Positions 17,161 through 25,254 of a DNA stretch of 64,000 nt are shown here, piece after piece; within the stretch, counting starts at the first letter, position 1, and each line of letters begins with the position of its first letter. The notes under the pieces are model-generated. The model was not told where the DNA came from. It did not search any database and was given only the letters and a program-made list of their open reading frames with translations. A program made the position numbers and the translations under genes. The stretch covers positions 4,278,001-4,342,000 of the forward strand of contig NZ_JARUND010000002.1 in NCBI RefSeq assembly GCF_036898825.1, written 5' to 3'. This stretch comes from Streptomyces sp. B21-083 (GTDB lineage: Bacteria; Actinomycetota; Actinomycetes; Streptomycetales; Streptomycetaceae).

Positions 17161-18408
17161 GTGAGCACACTCCCCGCCCCCCGTTCCGGCCCCCGCTTCG
17201 GCGTCAACTACACGCCGCGCCGGGGCTGGTTCCACTCCTGGTACGACTTCGACCCGGCCCTCGCCCGCGAGGACCTCGACCAGATAGCCGGGCTGGGCCT
17301 GGACCACGTACGGATCTTCCCGCTCTGGCCGCTGCTCCAGCCGAACCGCACGCTGATCCGTGCCTCCGCCGTCGACCAGGTGGCGCAACTCGTGGACGTG
17401 GCGGCCGACGCCGGCCTCGACGTCATGGTGGACGGTGTGCAGGGCCACCTCTCCAGCTTCGACTTCTACCCGGAGTGGACCCGCAGCTGGCACCACCGCA
17501 ACGTCTTCACGGACCCGGAGGCGATCGAGGCGCAGGCCAACCTGCTGCGCGCCCTCGGCGCCGCTCTGGCCGGCCGGCCGAACCTCCTCGGCCTCCAGCT
17601 CGGCAACGAGCTCAACAACCTGGTCGAACACAACCCGGTGACGGTCGCCGACATCGACCACTACCTGGACACCCTGCTGGCCGCCGCGCGAACCGGCCTG
17701 GGCCCGGCAGGCGCGGGGGGCCTGGTCACGCACTCCGCGTACGACGCCGCCTGGTACAGCGACGACCACCCCTTCACGCCGGAGGCCTCGGCCCGTAAGG
17801 GCGACCTGACGACCGTCCACCCCTGGGTGTTCTCGGCCGACTGCGCCCGGCGCTACGGCCCCCGCTCCCCGCAGGTCCAGCACCTCGCGGAGTACGGCGT
17901 GGAACTGGCCACCGCCTACGCCGAGGACCCCGCCCGGCCCGTCTGGGTCCAGGAGACCGGCGCTCCCGAGCCGCACATCCCGGCGGCCGACGCCCCCGAC
18001 TTCGCCCGCGCGACCGTACGCAACGCCGTCGACTGCGCCAACCTGTACGGGGTCACCTGGTGGTGCTCCCACGACGTCGACCGTTCCCTCGCCGACTTCC
18101 CCGAACTGGAGTACACCCTCGGTCTGTTCGACTCCACGGGCCGCCCCAAACCCATCGCCGAGGCTCTCGCGGAGACGGTCGCCGAACTGCGCGCCGAGCC
18201 TCGTACGGCCGAGCCCCGTACGACCGCCCTGGTCCTGGACTGCACACCAGGGAACCGTTCGATCTCAGGCCCTGGAGGCGCGTACTTCGAGGCGTGGATG
18301 CGACAGCGGGCGGAGGGTGTGCGCCCGGCGGTGGTGCTGGCGGAACGGGCCGAGGACGAGAAGTACTTGGCGGCACGGGGGATCAAGGAGGCCGTCCGGG
18401 ACCTCTGA
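17161..18408 (+). CDS. Glycoside hydrolase family 5, subfamily-18-like (putative beta-mannosidase)
   Basis: A 415-residue (alpha/beta)8-barrel hydrolase without a signal peptide. The order RFGVNYTPRRGWFHSW, HVRIFPLWPLLQPNRTLI, DGVQGHLSSFDFYPEWTRSW, QLGNELNN (acid/base Glu150), TVHPWVF, VWVQETGAP (nucleophile Glu265) and GVTWWCSHDVDR matches my recollection of GH5_18. Members of that subfamily in bifidobacteria are exo-beta-mannosidases acting on Man-beta-1,4-GlcNAc from N-glycans. GTG at 17161 has AGGAGG 4 bases upstream of the spacer. The last 70 residues are an extra C-terminal region. It is divergent from the amino-sugar kinase gene; the shared 84-base region contains TGGTGGTTCAT, a partial match to the motif at 402-416. 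Confidence 0.8.
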   Translation: MSTLPAPRSGPRFGVNYTPRRGWFHSWYDFDPALAREDLDQIAGLGLDHVRIFPLWPLLQPNRTLIRASAVDQVAQLVDVAADAGLDVMVDGVQGHLSSFDFYPEWTRSWHHRNVFTDPEAIEAQANLLRALGAALAGRPNLLGLQLGNELNNLVEHNPVTVADIDHYLDTLLAAARTGLGPAGAGGLVTHSAYDAAWYSDDHPFTPEASARKGDLTTVHPWVFSADCARRYGPRSPQVQHLAEYGVELATAYAEDPARPVWVQETGAPEPHIPAADAPDFARATVRNAVDCANLYGVTWWCSHDVDRSLADFPELEYTLGLFDSTGRPKPIAEALAETVAELRAEPRTAEPRTTALVLDCTPGNRSISGPGGAYFEAWMRQRAEGVRPAVVLAERAEDEKYLAARGIKEAVRDL

Positions 18409-18461
18409 TGAGGCCCGGGCTATGACCCAGCTCACATCCCGCCCGTGCAGCAGACGCGCGG

Positions 18462-18488
18462 CCTGTCACGTCGAGGAGAGGTGACAGG
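18462..18488 (+). promoter_or_regulatory. Inverted repeat in the leader of the sigma factor gene
   Basis: CCTGTCAC (18462-18469) and GTGACAGG (18481-18488) form a perfect 8-base inverted repeat with an 11-base spacer. It ends 2 bases before the GGGAGGAG ribosome site (18491-18498). It could be an operator or a leader hairpin limiting translation. Confidence 0.4.
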
Positions 18489-18501
18489 AAGGGAGGAGCG
18501 T

Positions 18502-19182
18502 GTGGATCTGGCAACCGAGTGGAAGCCTGGCGCCCGCCTCGGCGGGACCAGCACCAGGGCCGACTCCGCGTTCGGGGAATCCGGGGAGATGGATTTCCCC
18601 GGGTTCGTCGCCACCCGGTCGGCGTCCTTGTTCCGTGGCGCCCTCGTCCTCACCGGGAACCGGGAGGCGGCGGAGGATCTGGTCCAGGAGACCCTGGAGC
18701 GGGTCTGCCGCAAGTGGCGCACCATCGCCGCCAAGGACGCTCCGGACGCCTACGTGCGGCGGATCATGGTGAACCTGGCCAACGACCGGTGGCGGCGATT
18801 TCGCCGAATGGTCCCGCTGGTGTCACCCGTTCCGCACCAGGAAACCGGCGACAGGGCGGCCCTCGGGGACGAGTACGGGCGGGTCGACAGCAGGGACCAG
18901 TTGGTCCGGGCCCTGCAGTCGCTGCCGATGCGTATGCGCACGGTCGTGGTGCTGCGGTACTTCCACGACCTCTCCGACGCCGAGATAGCGGCCGACCTGA
19001 GGATCTCGCCGAGCACCGTACGGTCCCAGCTCGCCCGGGGAATCGACAAGCTCAGAAGCCGGATTCCCGCGCTCTCCGACCCTTCACCGTCACCTTCATC
19101 GCCGTCGCCACAGCAGCAGCCCGGAACCACGGGATCTGCGGGCTCTACGGGCTCTACGGGCTCCGCGGGAGGAACCCGATGA
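18502..19182 (+). CDS. SigE-family (SigE/SACE-type) ECF RNA polymerase sigma factor
   Basis: A 226-residue extracytoplasmic-function sigma factor. Region 2 spans FVATRSASLFRGALVLTGNREAAEDLVQETLERV to the RIMVNLANDRWRR helix; region 4 is LPMRMRTVVVLRYFHDLSDAEIAADLRISPSTVRSQLARG with the recognition helix. The last 35 residues are a Ser/Pro/Gly tail partly encoded by a tandem GGCTCTACG repeat (about 19135-19165), typical slippage-prone DNA. GTG at 18502 is chosen for the GGGAGGAG upstream and correct spacing. The stop overlaps the PASTA gene start (ATGA), so that membrane protein is the probable partner or regulator. Promoter targets are unknown. Confidence 0.85.
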   Translation: MDLATEWKPGARLGGTSTRADSAFGESGEMDFPGFVATRSASLFRGALVLTGNREAAEDLVQETLERVCRKWRTIAAKDAPDAYVRRIMVNLANDRWRRFRRMVPLVSPVPHQETGDRAALGDEYGRVDSRDQLVRALQSLPMRMRTVVVLRYFHDLSDAEIAADLRISPSTVRSQLARGIDKLRSRIPALSDPSPSPSSPSPQQQPGTTGSAGSTGSTGSAGGTR

Positions 19183-19667
19183 CCCACCGCACCGACGGCA
19201 CACCCTTCGAAGAGGAACTGGTGAACGCCATGAACGACTTCGCGAACTCCGCCGCCGCACCCGACTTCGACAGCGCAGGCATCGTGCGCAAGACCCGTCG
19301 CAGGCGGAACACGACCATCGCCGGTATCGCCGCCGCGCTCATCGTGGCCGGTGGCGGCACCGCCATCGCCACCGGCGGTTCGGACGCCCCCAGGCCCATG
19401 GCCGTCGCCACCAGCTCGACCATGTCGACCTACAACCCGGCCGCCACGGTCCTGCTGGAGGGCAGCAAGTTCAAGTACGAGTTCGGGGGCCTCAGCCTGG
19501 ACTTCGCCACGCAGCAGCTGGCGAAGATGCAGCTCAAGCTCGGCACGGTCAAGACGACGGACTGTGGCAAGAACGGCAAGCCGGGCACGGTCGTCTCGGT
19601 CGACCCGCACGAGCCGAAGATCGTGTCCAAGGGCGCCACCATCAATCTGACGCTCTGCGCCGGCTGA
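19179..19667 (+). CDS. Membrane-anchored PASTA-like protein, probable partner of the sigma factor
   Basis: A 162-residue type II membrane protein. The cytoplasmic N-terminus (about 1-45, ending in RKTRRRRNTT) is followed by one transmembrane helix (IAGIAAALIVAGGGTAIA). The extracellular C-terminal domain (LSLDFATQQLAKMQLKLGTVKTTD...VSVDPHEPKIVSKGATINLTL) has the pattern of a single PASTA domain, a module that recognises peptidoglycan fragments. Genes coupled in this way to SigE-family factors often act as anti-sigma or sensory partners, so a cell-wall signal is possible. No zinc-binding anti-sigma motif is present. Confidence 0.7.
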   Translation: MTHRTDGTPFEEELVNAMNDFANSAAAPDFDSAGIVRKTRRRRNTTIAGIAAALIVAGGGTAIATGGSDAPRPMAVATSSTMSTYNPAATVLLEGSKFKYEFGGLSLDFATQQLAKMQLKLGTVKTTDCGKNGKPGTVVSVDPHEPKIVSKGATINLTLCAG

Positions 19668-19702
19668 CCGACCTGACGACCTGAGACGCCCGACGCCCGT
19701 CT

Positions 19703-19754
19703 CTGCCCCCGTTCCTTTTGGTACCGGCGCCGGTACCAAAAGGAACGGGGGCAG
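19703..19754. terminator. 52-bp perfect palindrome between convergent genes (bidirectional terminator)
   Basis: Arms 19703-19728 and 19729-19754 are exact reverse complements with no spacer. The left arm reads CTGCCCCCGTTCC then TTTTGGTACCGGC. It lies 35 bases after the PASTA stop and 2 bases before the NagZ stop, so it can terminate both transcripts. Confidence 0.8.
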
Positions 19755-19756
19755 CG

Positions 19757-21307
19757 TCAGACGCCGTTTCCCACCAGCACCTCGGCCAGCGCCCGCAGAT
19801 TGACCCGCCCCCGCCCGTACGAACACAACGCGGCGGCGCGATCCGGCAACCCCGTCTCCACCACCACCGCGTCCCCGCGCCCGGCCACCAGCGCCTCCCG
19901 CAGCTCCCGCTGCCACGGATACAACCCGGCGTCCGACGTGGCGACCACGAGCGGTACCCCGGCCGCCCACCGCAGAACCCCCTCGACCATGGCACGCGGA
20001 TCCACCGGAACCTCGTTCAGCGCCATACCCGAAGCCGTGGGATCCAGTGCGCGCACTTCGCTGAGCAGATCCTCGCCGCCCCAGTTCAGCGCGGGATGCG
20101 GCGGCGGAAACAGGTCGACGACATACGCGCCCCGCCCCGCGGACACGGCCCCCGCGGACACGGCACCACCCACCCCGGAACCGGCGGAGCCACCCCGCAC
20201 AGCCCGCCGAGCCGCCTTCAGCCCGGCGTCCGCGTCCCACGGCGCGACCACGCCCTCCCCCATCGCCCCCGCATACCGGTCCGCCAGCCTCCGCACCCGC
20301 CCGGCGGCCTCCCGTACCCGCTCCTCCGCGAGCATGCCGTCCCGCAGCGCGCCGATCACCGCGTCCCGGCAGGCCAGGGTGGTCGTCAGGTCGGGTACCG
20401 CCACGATTACCTGGTCGGCGCCGGCCGCGAGGGCGAGCCGGGCGCCCGCCGCCTCGCCGTACCGGTCGGCTATCGCCTTCATCTCCAGGGCGTCGCTGAC
20501 CAGGACCCCGTCGAAGCCGAGGTCGTGGCGGAGCAGGTCGCCCAGGATGCGACGGCTGAGGGTCGCGGGCCGTTCCGGATCCAGCGCCGGATACACCACG
20601 TGCGCGCTCATCAGCATCGGCACACCCGCCGCCACCGCTGCCCGGAACGGCTCGACGTCGGCGCGTATCTCGTCGTACGACCGCCGGTCGACCGCCATCT
20701 CGTGGTGGCTGTCGGTCACCGTGCCGCCGTGGCCGGGGAAGTGCTTGGCGCAGGAGGCGACACCGCGTGCCTCGGTGGCCGTGATCCAGGCGCGCAGGTG
20801 CCGTGCGGCGAGTTCCGGCTCGGCGCCGAAGGAGCGGGTGCGGACGATCGGGTTGCCGGGGTGGTGCTGGAGGTCGGCCACGGGGGCGTACGAGACGGTG
20901 ATGCCCAGCGAGGCGAGGTGACCGGCGAGAGCGTCGGCGCAGCGGGCGGTGAGGTCCGGGTCGTCGACGACGCCGAGGGCGTAGGAGCCGGGCACCTCGG
21001 GCGCGCCGGCGGCGACGAGGTGGCCGATGCCGCCGCCCTCGTTGTCGATGGCGACGAGGAGATCGGGGCGCAGGGCGCGCAGCTCGTCGGTGAGGCGGCG
21101 GACCTGGTCCGCGTCGCGCACGTTACGGGTGAAGAGGATGACCCCGCCGAGGCCGCGCTCGATGAGCCGCTTGAGGGTGTCCGGGACACCGGCGGTGCCG
21201 TCGAAACCGGCCACGAGACACCGGTGGACGGCTTCGTCGAGGTCGACGGGCAGGTCCAGTGGCAGGTCGAGGGGCAGATGGTGCTGGGGCTGCTGCATCG
21301 ACTTCAT
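19757..21307 (-). CDS. nagZ: GH3 beta-N-acetylhexosaminidase (NagZ-like)
   Basis: A 516-residue GH3 enzyme of the NagZ branch, which releases terminal beta-GlcNAc using a His/Asp dyad. Key signatures are VAIDNEGGGIGHL, KHFPGHGGTVTDSHHEMA (the flexible dyad loop) and the nucleophile Asp in GVLVSDALEMKAIADRYG. The C-terminal 170 residues add an alpha/beta domain containing a Gly/Ala-rich stretch (SAGSGVGGAVSAGAVSAG). It lacks a signal peptide, so it should work in the cytoplasm on imported GlcNAc-containing oligosaccharides or peptidoglycan fragments. ATG at 21307 has AGAGG upstream; longer in-frame starts lack one. It fits the kinase and mannosidase genes of this region functionally, although the sigma factor pair lies between. 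Confidence 0.88.
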   Translation of the reverse strand: MKSMQQPQHHLPLDLPLDLPVDLDEAVHRCLVAGFDGTAGVPDTLKRLIERGLGGVILFTRNVRDADQVRRLTDELRALRPDLLVAIDNEGGGIGHLVAAGAPEVPGSYALGVVDDPDLTARCADALAGHLASLGITVSYAPVADLQHHPGNPIVRTRSFGAEPELAARHLRAWITATEARGVASCAKHFPGHGGTVTDSHHEMAVDRRSYDEIRADVEPFRAAVAAGVPMLMSAHVVYPALDPERPATLSRRILGDLLRHDLGFDGVLVSDALEMKAIADRYGEAAGARLALAAGADQVIVAVPDLTTTLACRDAVIGALRDGMLAEERVREAAGRVRRLADRYAGAMGEGVVAPWDADAGLKAARRAVRGGSAGSGVGGAVSAGAVSAGRGAYVVDLFPPPHPALNWGGEDLLSEVRALDPTASGMALNEVPVDPRAMVEGVLRWAAGVPLVVATSDAGLYPWQRELREALVAGRGDAVVVETGLPDRAAALCSYGRGRVNLRALAEVLVGNGV

Positions 21308-21485
21308 CGGACGACCTCTGGGTATCACTGGGGTCTCGCGGACAGTACTTCGATGATAGAAGTCACCAAATCTCCAGCACAAGGTGAATCAATCAACCAG
21401 AATCTACAGCACACATGCCCCATACGCCCCGCATGCGCCATTCCACGGCCATCCCGGGTTCATCCGGGCCACCGACGACGCGCCC

Positions 21486-22888
21486 ATGAACCGCGCCACC
21501 CTCGCCCTCGCCGCACCCCTGTGCGCCCTGCTGGCCACCACGCTCCCCGCCCACGCGGCGAACCGTTCCTCCGCCTCCACCACTACCTCGACTCGCACCT
21601 CTTCCTCCGCCGACAGCTACGGCACCAAGGCCTCGTACGCTCCCCGGCAGAGCCTGCGGAGCTACCAGCAGCCCCCGAAGGGCTTCGTCCCGGTGTTCGC
21701 GGAGAACGTCTCCCGGCACGGCTCGCGGGCCGCGACCGACAGTTCGGACGGCGACCTGATCCTCAAGCTGTGGGACCAGGCCGAGAGCGAGGGGCAACTC
21801 ACCGCGCGCGGCAAGGAGTTCGGGCCGAAGGTACGGGCGCTGCTCGACGCCATGGCCAAGGTCGGCTACGGCAACCTCAGCGGGCGCGGGAAAAGCGAGA
21901 TCGCGGGCACCGCCGTACGGATGGAGAAGCGGCTGCCGGGTCTCTTCGCCGGCATCGCACACAACGGCGAGAAGATCGACGTCGTCAGCTCCGGACAGGG
22001 CCGCGCGCCGTCGACAGCGGGCAGCTCTTCGCGGACACCCTCGCGGCCACCGGCCCGGCGCTGGGGCCGCTCATCGGCACGGCTCGCACCGACAAGGACC
22101 TGCTCTACTTCCACAAGGCCGCGGGCGGCGCCGCCTACCGTGACTACATCGCGAACGACCAGCGCCTCGCCACCACCCTCGCGTCGATCACCGACCAGTC
22201 GGCCACCCACCGCGCCGCCTCGGACGTACTCCGGAAGATCTTCAAGCGGCCGTTCGCGCAGCGGATCGTCGACGGCGAGTTCTCCTCCGTCGGCAGCGCG
22301 GTGGACGCGGCCGAGGCGGTCTACAACCTGTACGGCATCGCCCCGGCCATGAGCGACGAGAGCCCCGGAGGCAAGGGCTGGCACATGGACCGGTATATCT
22401 CGCAGGCCGACGCCGCCTGGTTCGGATACCTGAGCGACGCCGAGGACTTCTACGAGAAGGGCCCCGGTTTCGCCGGCAGCGACATCACCTACAAGATGGC
22501 GGACGTCCTGCTCGACGACTTCTTCACGAAGGCCGAGACCGCCGAGAGCAGCACCTCGGGCGCCGGCACCCTCGGTGCCGAACTGCGCTTCACACACGCC
22601 GAGGAGATCATCCCGCTCGCCGCGCTGATGGGCCTGCCGGGCAGTACACAGGGGGCGACCGCCGCGCGGCCGTACACGTACGGCGACAACCCGTGGCGGG
22701 GCGCGGCCGTGGCGCCGATGGCCTCGAACATCCAGTGGGACGTGTTCCGCAAGGGCGACAACACGCTCGTACTCATGCTCTACAACGAGAAGGAGACCGC
22801 CTTCAAGGCGGGCTGCCGACCGGTGTCCAAGGGCAGCAAGTTCTACGACCTGGATGAGCTGGAGCGCTGCTTCGGCCGTACTTCCTGA
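21486..22888 (+). pseudogene. Secreted histidine acid phosphatase (phytase/MINPP-like), frameshifted
   Basis: The N-terminal half (from ATG 21486) has a signal peptide (LALAAPLCALLATTLPAHA) and the RHGSRA catalytic motif of branch-2 histidine phosphatases (FAENVSRHGSRAATD). The C-terminal half, with the HAEE proton-donor motif (RFTHAEEIIPLAAL) and DLDELERCF end, is in another frame. The break is at 22001-22008, where GCCGCGCGCC appears to carry an extra GC dinucleotide; removing it restores SGQGRAVDSGQLF. Either the gene is inactivated by slippage or there is a sequencing error. If intact it would be a secreted phosphomonoesterase of phytase type, about 466 residues. No other damage is visible, so the event is recent or artefactual. 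Confidence 0.75.
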
Positions 22889-22906
22889 CACAAGAAGGGG
22901 TACGGG

Positions 22907-22931
22907 CATAGGGGTACCCGGTACCCGTATG
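22907..22931. promoter_or_regulatory. Palindromic candidate operator ahead of the DUF6153/DUF305 genes
   Basis: CATA-G-GGGTACC-C-GGTACCC-G-TATG is symmetrical over 25 bases (centre 22919) and ends 16 bases before the DUF6153 start. Its GGGTACC arms recall metal-sensor sites, but the regulator is unknown. Confidence 0.5.
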
Positions 22932-22947
22932 TGCTCGACGGGCTAGC

Positions 22948-23379
22948 ATGAGCCTCGTGACAGCCCGCGCACAGCGACAGCAGCGCACGCACCCGCCGTT
23001 CCGGTGGACGCGTGCGCTAGTCGTGCTCGGGCTGCTGGCAGGCGTCCTCGCGATGCACGGCCTCGGGCCGGGCGGCATGTCCTTCGGCATGACGGGCGGC
23101 GGCCATCACGGTCACGGGGCCCAGTCGATGAGCATGCGGGCAGGGCCTTCCGACGAATCCGTCTGCCACGGCATGGGTTCGCACGGCGGCCACTCCCAGC
23201 ACGCCGACGCGACCTGCGCGTCCGGCGCCGTCCCGGCGGGGCACACGTTCCCCGCCCTCACGCCCGACCCGGCCGGCGCCACAGCCCTGGCCGACCGCGC
23301 CGACCACTCCCCGGCGAGGTCCCCCGAAGGCGCCCGCGCGCCACCGTCCCTCGCCGAACTCCAACTGCTGCGGATCTAG
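22948..23379 (+). CDS. DUF6153-family membrane protein, His/Met-rich
   Basis: A 143-residue protein with one N-terminal membrane helix (ALVVLGLLAGVLAMHGLG) followed by a Gly/His/Met-rich exterior: MSFGMTGGGHHGHG, MSMRAG, CHGMGSHGGHSQHADATC. The last part repeats the ...PSLAELQLLRI ending common in DUF6153. His, Met and Cys clusters on the outside suggest copper or other soft-metal binding. It is followed 51 bases later by a DUF305 gene, a frequent pairing in streptomycetes, and preceded by a GGGTACC palindrome. Function has not been established for the family, to my knowledge. Confidence 0.75.
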   Translation: MSLVTARAQRQQRTHPPFRWTRALVVLGLLAGVLAMHGLGPGGMSFGMTGGGHHGHGAQSMSMRAGPSDESVCHGMGSHGGHSQHADATCASGAVPAGHTFPALTPDPAGATALADRADHSPARSPEGARAPPSLAELQLLRI

Positions 23380-23430
23380 AGGCCTCTCCCACCTCGCCTC
23401 ATATCCCTTTCGCACAGCAGGAGTTCAAGC

Positions 23431-24006
23431 ATGCGCACAACCCGCACGATCCTCGTCGCCATGACCGCCACCGCCGCACTCTCCCTCCTCACCGCGTGCG
23501 GTGACACCGAGAACACCGGCAGCACAGGCGCCAAGACCGAGACCGAGGCCTACAACGCCCAGGACGTCACCTTCGCGCAGGGCATGATCCCCCACCACAA
23601 GGGCGCCCTGGAGATGGCGGAGGAAGCGGCCGACAAGGCCTCGTCGGCCGAGGTCAAGTCCCTCGCCGCCCGTATCGAGAAGGCACAGACCCCGGAGATC
23701 GAGACCATGACGGGGTGGCTGAAGACCTGGGGCAAGGACGTCCCCACGACGACGGAGTCGATGCCCGGCATGGAGGCGATGGAGTCGATGGAGGCGATGC
23801 CGGAAATGAACCACGGCTCGGCCGCCGACGACTTCGACAAGGCGTTCCTCACGATGATGATCGAGCACCACAAGGGCGCCGTGACGATGGCCACCACCGA
23901 GAAGGTCAAGGGCGAGTACGGCCCCGCCACCTCCATGGCCGACGACGTCATCCGCACCCAGAACGCCGAGATCACCGAGATGCAGGGGCTCCTCGGCAAG
24001 AACTGA
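23431..24006 (+). CDS. DUF305 lipoprotein
   Basis: A 191-residue ferritin-like four-helix protein exported as a lipoprotein (LLTACG lipobox). It has two copies of the DUF305 signature: FAQGMIPHHKGALEMAEEA near residue 50 and MMIEHHKGAVTMATTE near residue 150. The paired HH motifs at the helix starts are probable metal ligands, and a Met-rich linker (MPGMEAMESMEAMPEMNHG) between them supports copper binding. DUF305 genes often occur near copper-handling genes. A clear start with AGGAG upstream and a strong terminator downstream make this the second gene of a two-gene unit with DUF6153. Confidence 0.88.
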   Translation: MRTTRTILVAMTATAALSLLTACGDTENTGSTGAKTETEAYNAQDVTFAQGMIPHHKGALEMAEEAADKASSAEVKSLAARIEKAQTPEIETMTGWLKTWGKDVPTTTESMPGMEAMESMEAMPEMNHGSAADDFDKAFLTMMIEHHKGAVTMATTEKVKGEYGPATSMADDVIRTQNAEITEMQGLLGKN

Positions 24007-24020
24007 CACCGAGAATCGCT

Positions 24021-24059
24021 GGTGAGTCGGCCGACGGCTGTCGATCCGGCCGACTCACC
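24021..24059 (+). terminator. Terminator after the DUF305 gene
   Basis: GGTGAGTCGGCCG (24021-24033) pairs perfectly with CGGCCGACTCACC (24047-24059) around a 13-base loop. Confidence 0.75.
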
Positions 24060-24170
24060 GCACCACAACCCTTGAAGGACGTCTACTTCGGAATTTTCGG
24101 GTCGTTCGATAGCCACGATCTCCTGGCCGCCCGATACTGGCGGCCCCTATGTCACCAACAGGGAGGGACC

Positions 24171-24431
24171 ATGGCGCAGGACCCCGTGCCGAAGCATTTG
24201 ACGATCACGCTCGACTTCGACCTTCAGACTGCTGGTTCCACAGTGGGCGAGGCCCGGATCAGAGCCGCGTACAACGCCGCCGTCGAAGCGGCCCTGGTGG
24301 CCGCCCTGGAGCAGCTTCCCGAGGGGAGCATCAAGAACGTCACGGCCGAGATGGACTGGTCGTACCGGTGGATGGAGAAGCGTGAGGTCCGCTTCTCCCG
24401 AGACGACGACGGGGGAGCCGACCAGGGCTGA
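24171..24431 (+). CDS. Small hypothetical protein
   Basis: An 86-residue soluble protein with a helix-rich core (GEARIRAAYNAAVEAALVAALEQLPEG) and a predicted beta strand pattern at each end. ATG at 24171 has GGGAGGG 5 bases upstream. I do not recognise the family. It lies at the left edge of the accessory segment that includes the divergent GntR unit, and no promoter or partner is evident. Confidence 0.5.
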   Translation: MAQDPVPKHLTITLDFDLQTAGSTVGEARIRAAYNAAVEAALVAALEQLPEGSIKNVTAEMDWSYRWMEKREVRFSRDDDGGADQG

Positions 24432-24500
24432 GGCAGCGAAGTGCCCCGACCGCCACGGGGTTATCGGGGCCTTCTCCTCGCAGGCAGGGGGCCCTCTGGG

Positions 24501-24779
24501 TCAGTTGGCCCCTACACCGCGAGGGGTTCGGGGGAGCTGGACGATCCGGGGCCGGGTGTTCATCCGCTCCATGGAGCGCTCGTGCATGGTCAGCAACTCC
24601 TGTACGCACTCCCGGTAGGCGTACAACGGGGTCTCGCCCTCGTTGCTCGCGATCTCGCCGAGGCGGGTCACCTGGACCCGGCGAAGAGAGCAGCGGAAGC
24701 AGGTCCCTATCTCGTACTCGTACGCTGCGATCAGGACGCCGAGGCGATCCATCGGGACGTGCTCGGGCAACTCGGTCAC
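24501..24779 (-). CDS. Small hypothetical protein, last gene of a four-gene overlapping operon
   Basis: A 92-residue protein starting at GTG 24779, overlapping the previous stop by 4 bases (GTGA). It contains CFRCSLRR (a CxxC pair) and a helical segment YRECVQELLTMHERSMERM, ending in a basic tail. Coupling to the three upstream genes suggests co-translation. Function unknown. Confidence 0.55.
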   Translation of the reverse strand: MTELPEHVPMDRLGVLIAAYEYEIGTCFRCSLRRVQVTRLGEIASNEGETPLYAYRECVQELLTMHERSMERMNTRPRIVQLPRTPRGVGAN

Positions 24780-24991
24780 GACTCCCCCCGGCGCCGCCTG
24801 CTCTGCTCCTCGCGAGACTCGGTGATCTCCAGCCCGTCGGCGTTGGGGACCGTCCAGGTAAGGGACCACATATAGAGGGGGCGCAGGAGGTAACTCCCGT
24901 CCGACTTCACATCGGTGACCACGCCCTCCTTGTCGGCTTTGACGTCGTGAACCTGGTCGCCAACCCAGGCCTTCGGCCTCGTGACGGTCAC
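24776..24991 (-). CDS. Small hypothetical protein (SH3-like barrel pattern)
   Basis: A 71-residue protein whose GTG start at 24991 overlaps the stop of the DUF7848-like gene. The pattern PKAWVGDQVHDVKADKEGVVTDVKSDGSYLLRP resembles small SH3-like or KOW-like barrels that begin with a basic, glycine-containing strand; the C-terminus is Arg-rich. Third gene of the overlapping operon. No function can be assigned. Confidence 0.55.
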   Translation of the reverse strand: MTVTRPKAWVGDQVHDVKADKEGVVTDVKSDGSYLLRPLYMWSLTWTVPNADGLEITESREEQSRRRRGES

Positions 24992-25254
24992 TGCTCCTCC
25001 AACTCGCGGTAGGGGTTGCCCTCGGCGGGATCGACCCGCCAGAAGCTCGTGATGATCGCGCGGTACGTCCGGTGGACCGGGTTGGCGCCGGTGTGCTTCA
25101 AAGCCCAGACCTCAGCCGGAAGGCGCTCACCCACCGTGGCCCCCGACTGTTCTCCGCACGTCGTGCACTCGGCCTCGTACAGCGGCTCCTTGGGGGCGCC
25201 CTCAGCTGTCTCAGGGCCGAGCGTCCACTTCGCTGCCCTGATAATTGCTGTCAC
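24988..25254 (-). CDS. DUF7848-like zinc-ribbon protein
   Basis: An 88-residue protein starting at GTG 25254, overlapping the upstream stop (GTGA). It has CTTCGEQS followed by VWALKHTGANPVHRTYRAIITSFWRV, the pattern of the small streptomycete DUF7848 family with a CxxC knuckle and conserved His residues that could bind zinc. These proteins are often found beside HATPase-type genes and GntR regulators in accessory islands, as here. Confidence 0.65.
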   Translation of the reverse strand: MTAIIRAAKWTLGPETAEGAPKEPLYEAECTTCGEQSGATVGERLPAEVWALKHTGANPVHRTYRAIITSFWRVDPAEGNPYRELEEQ

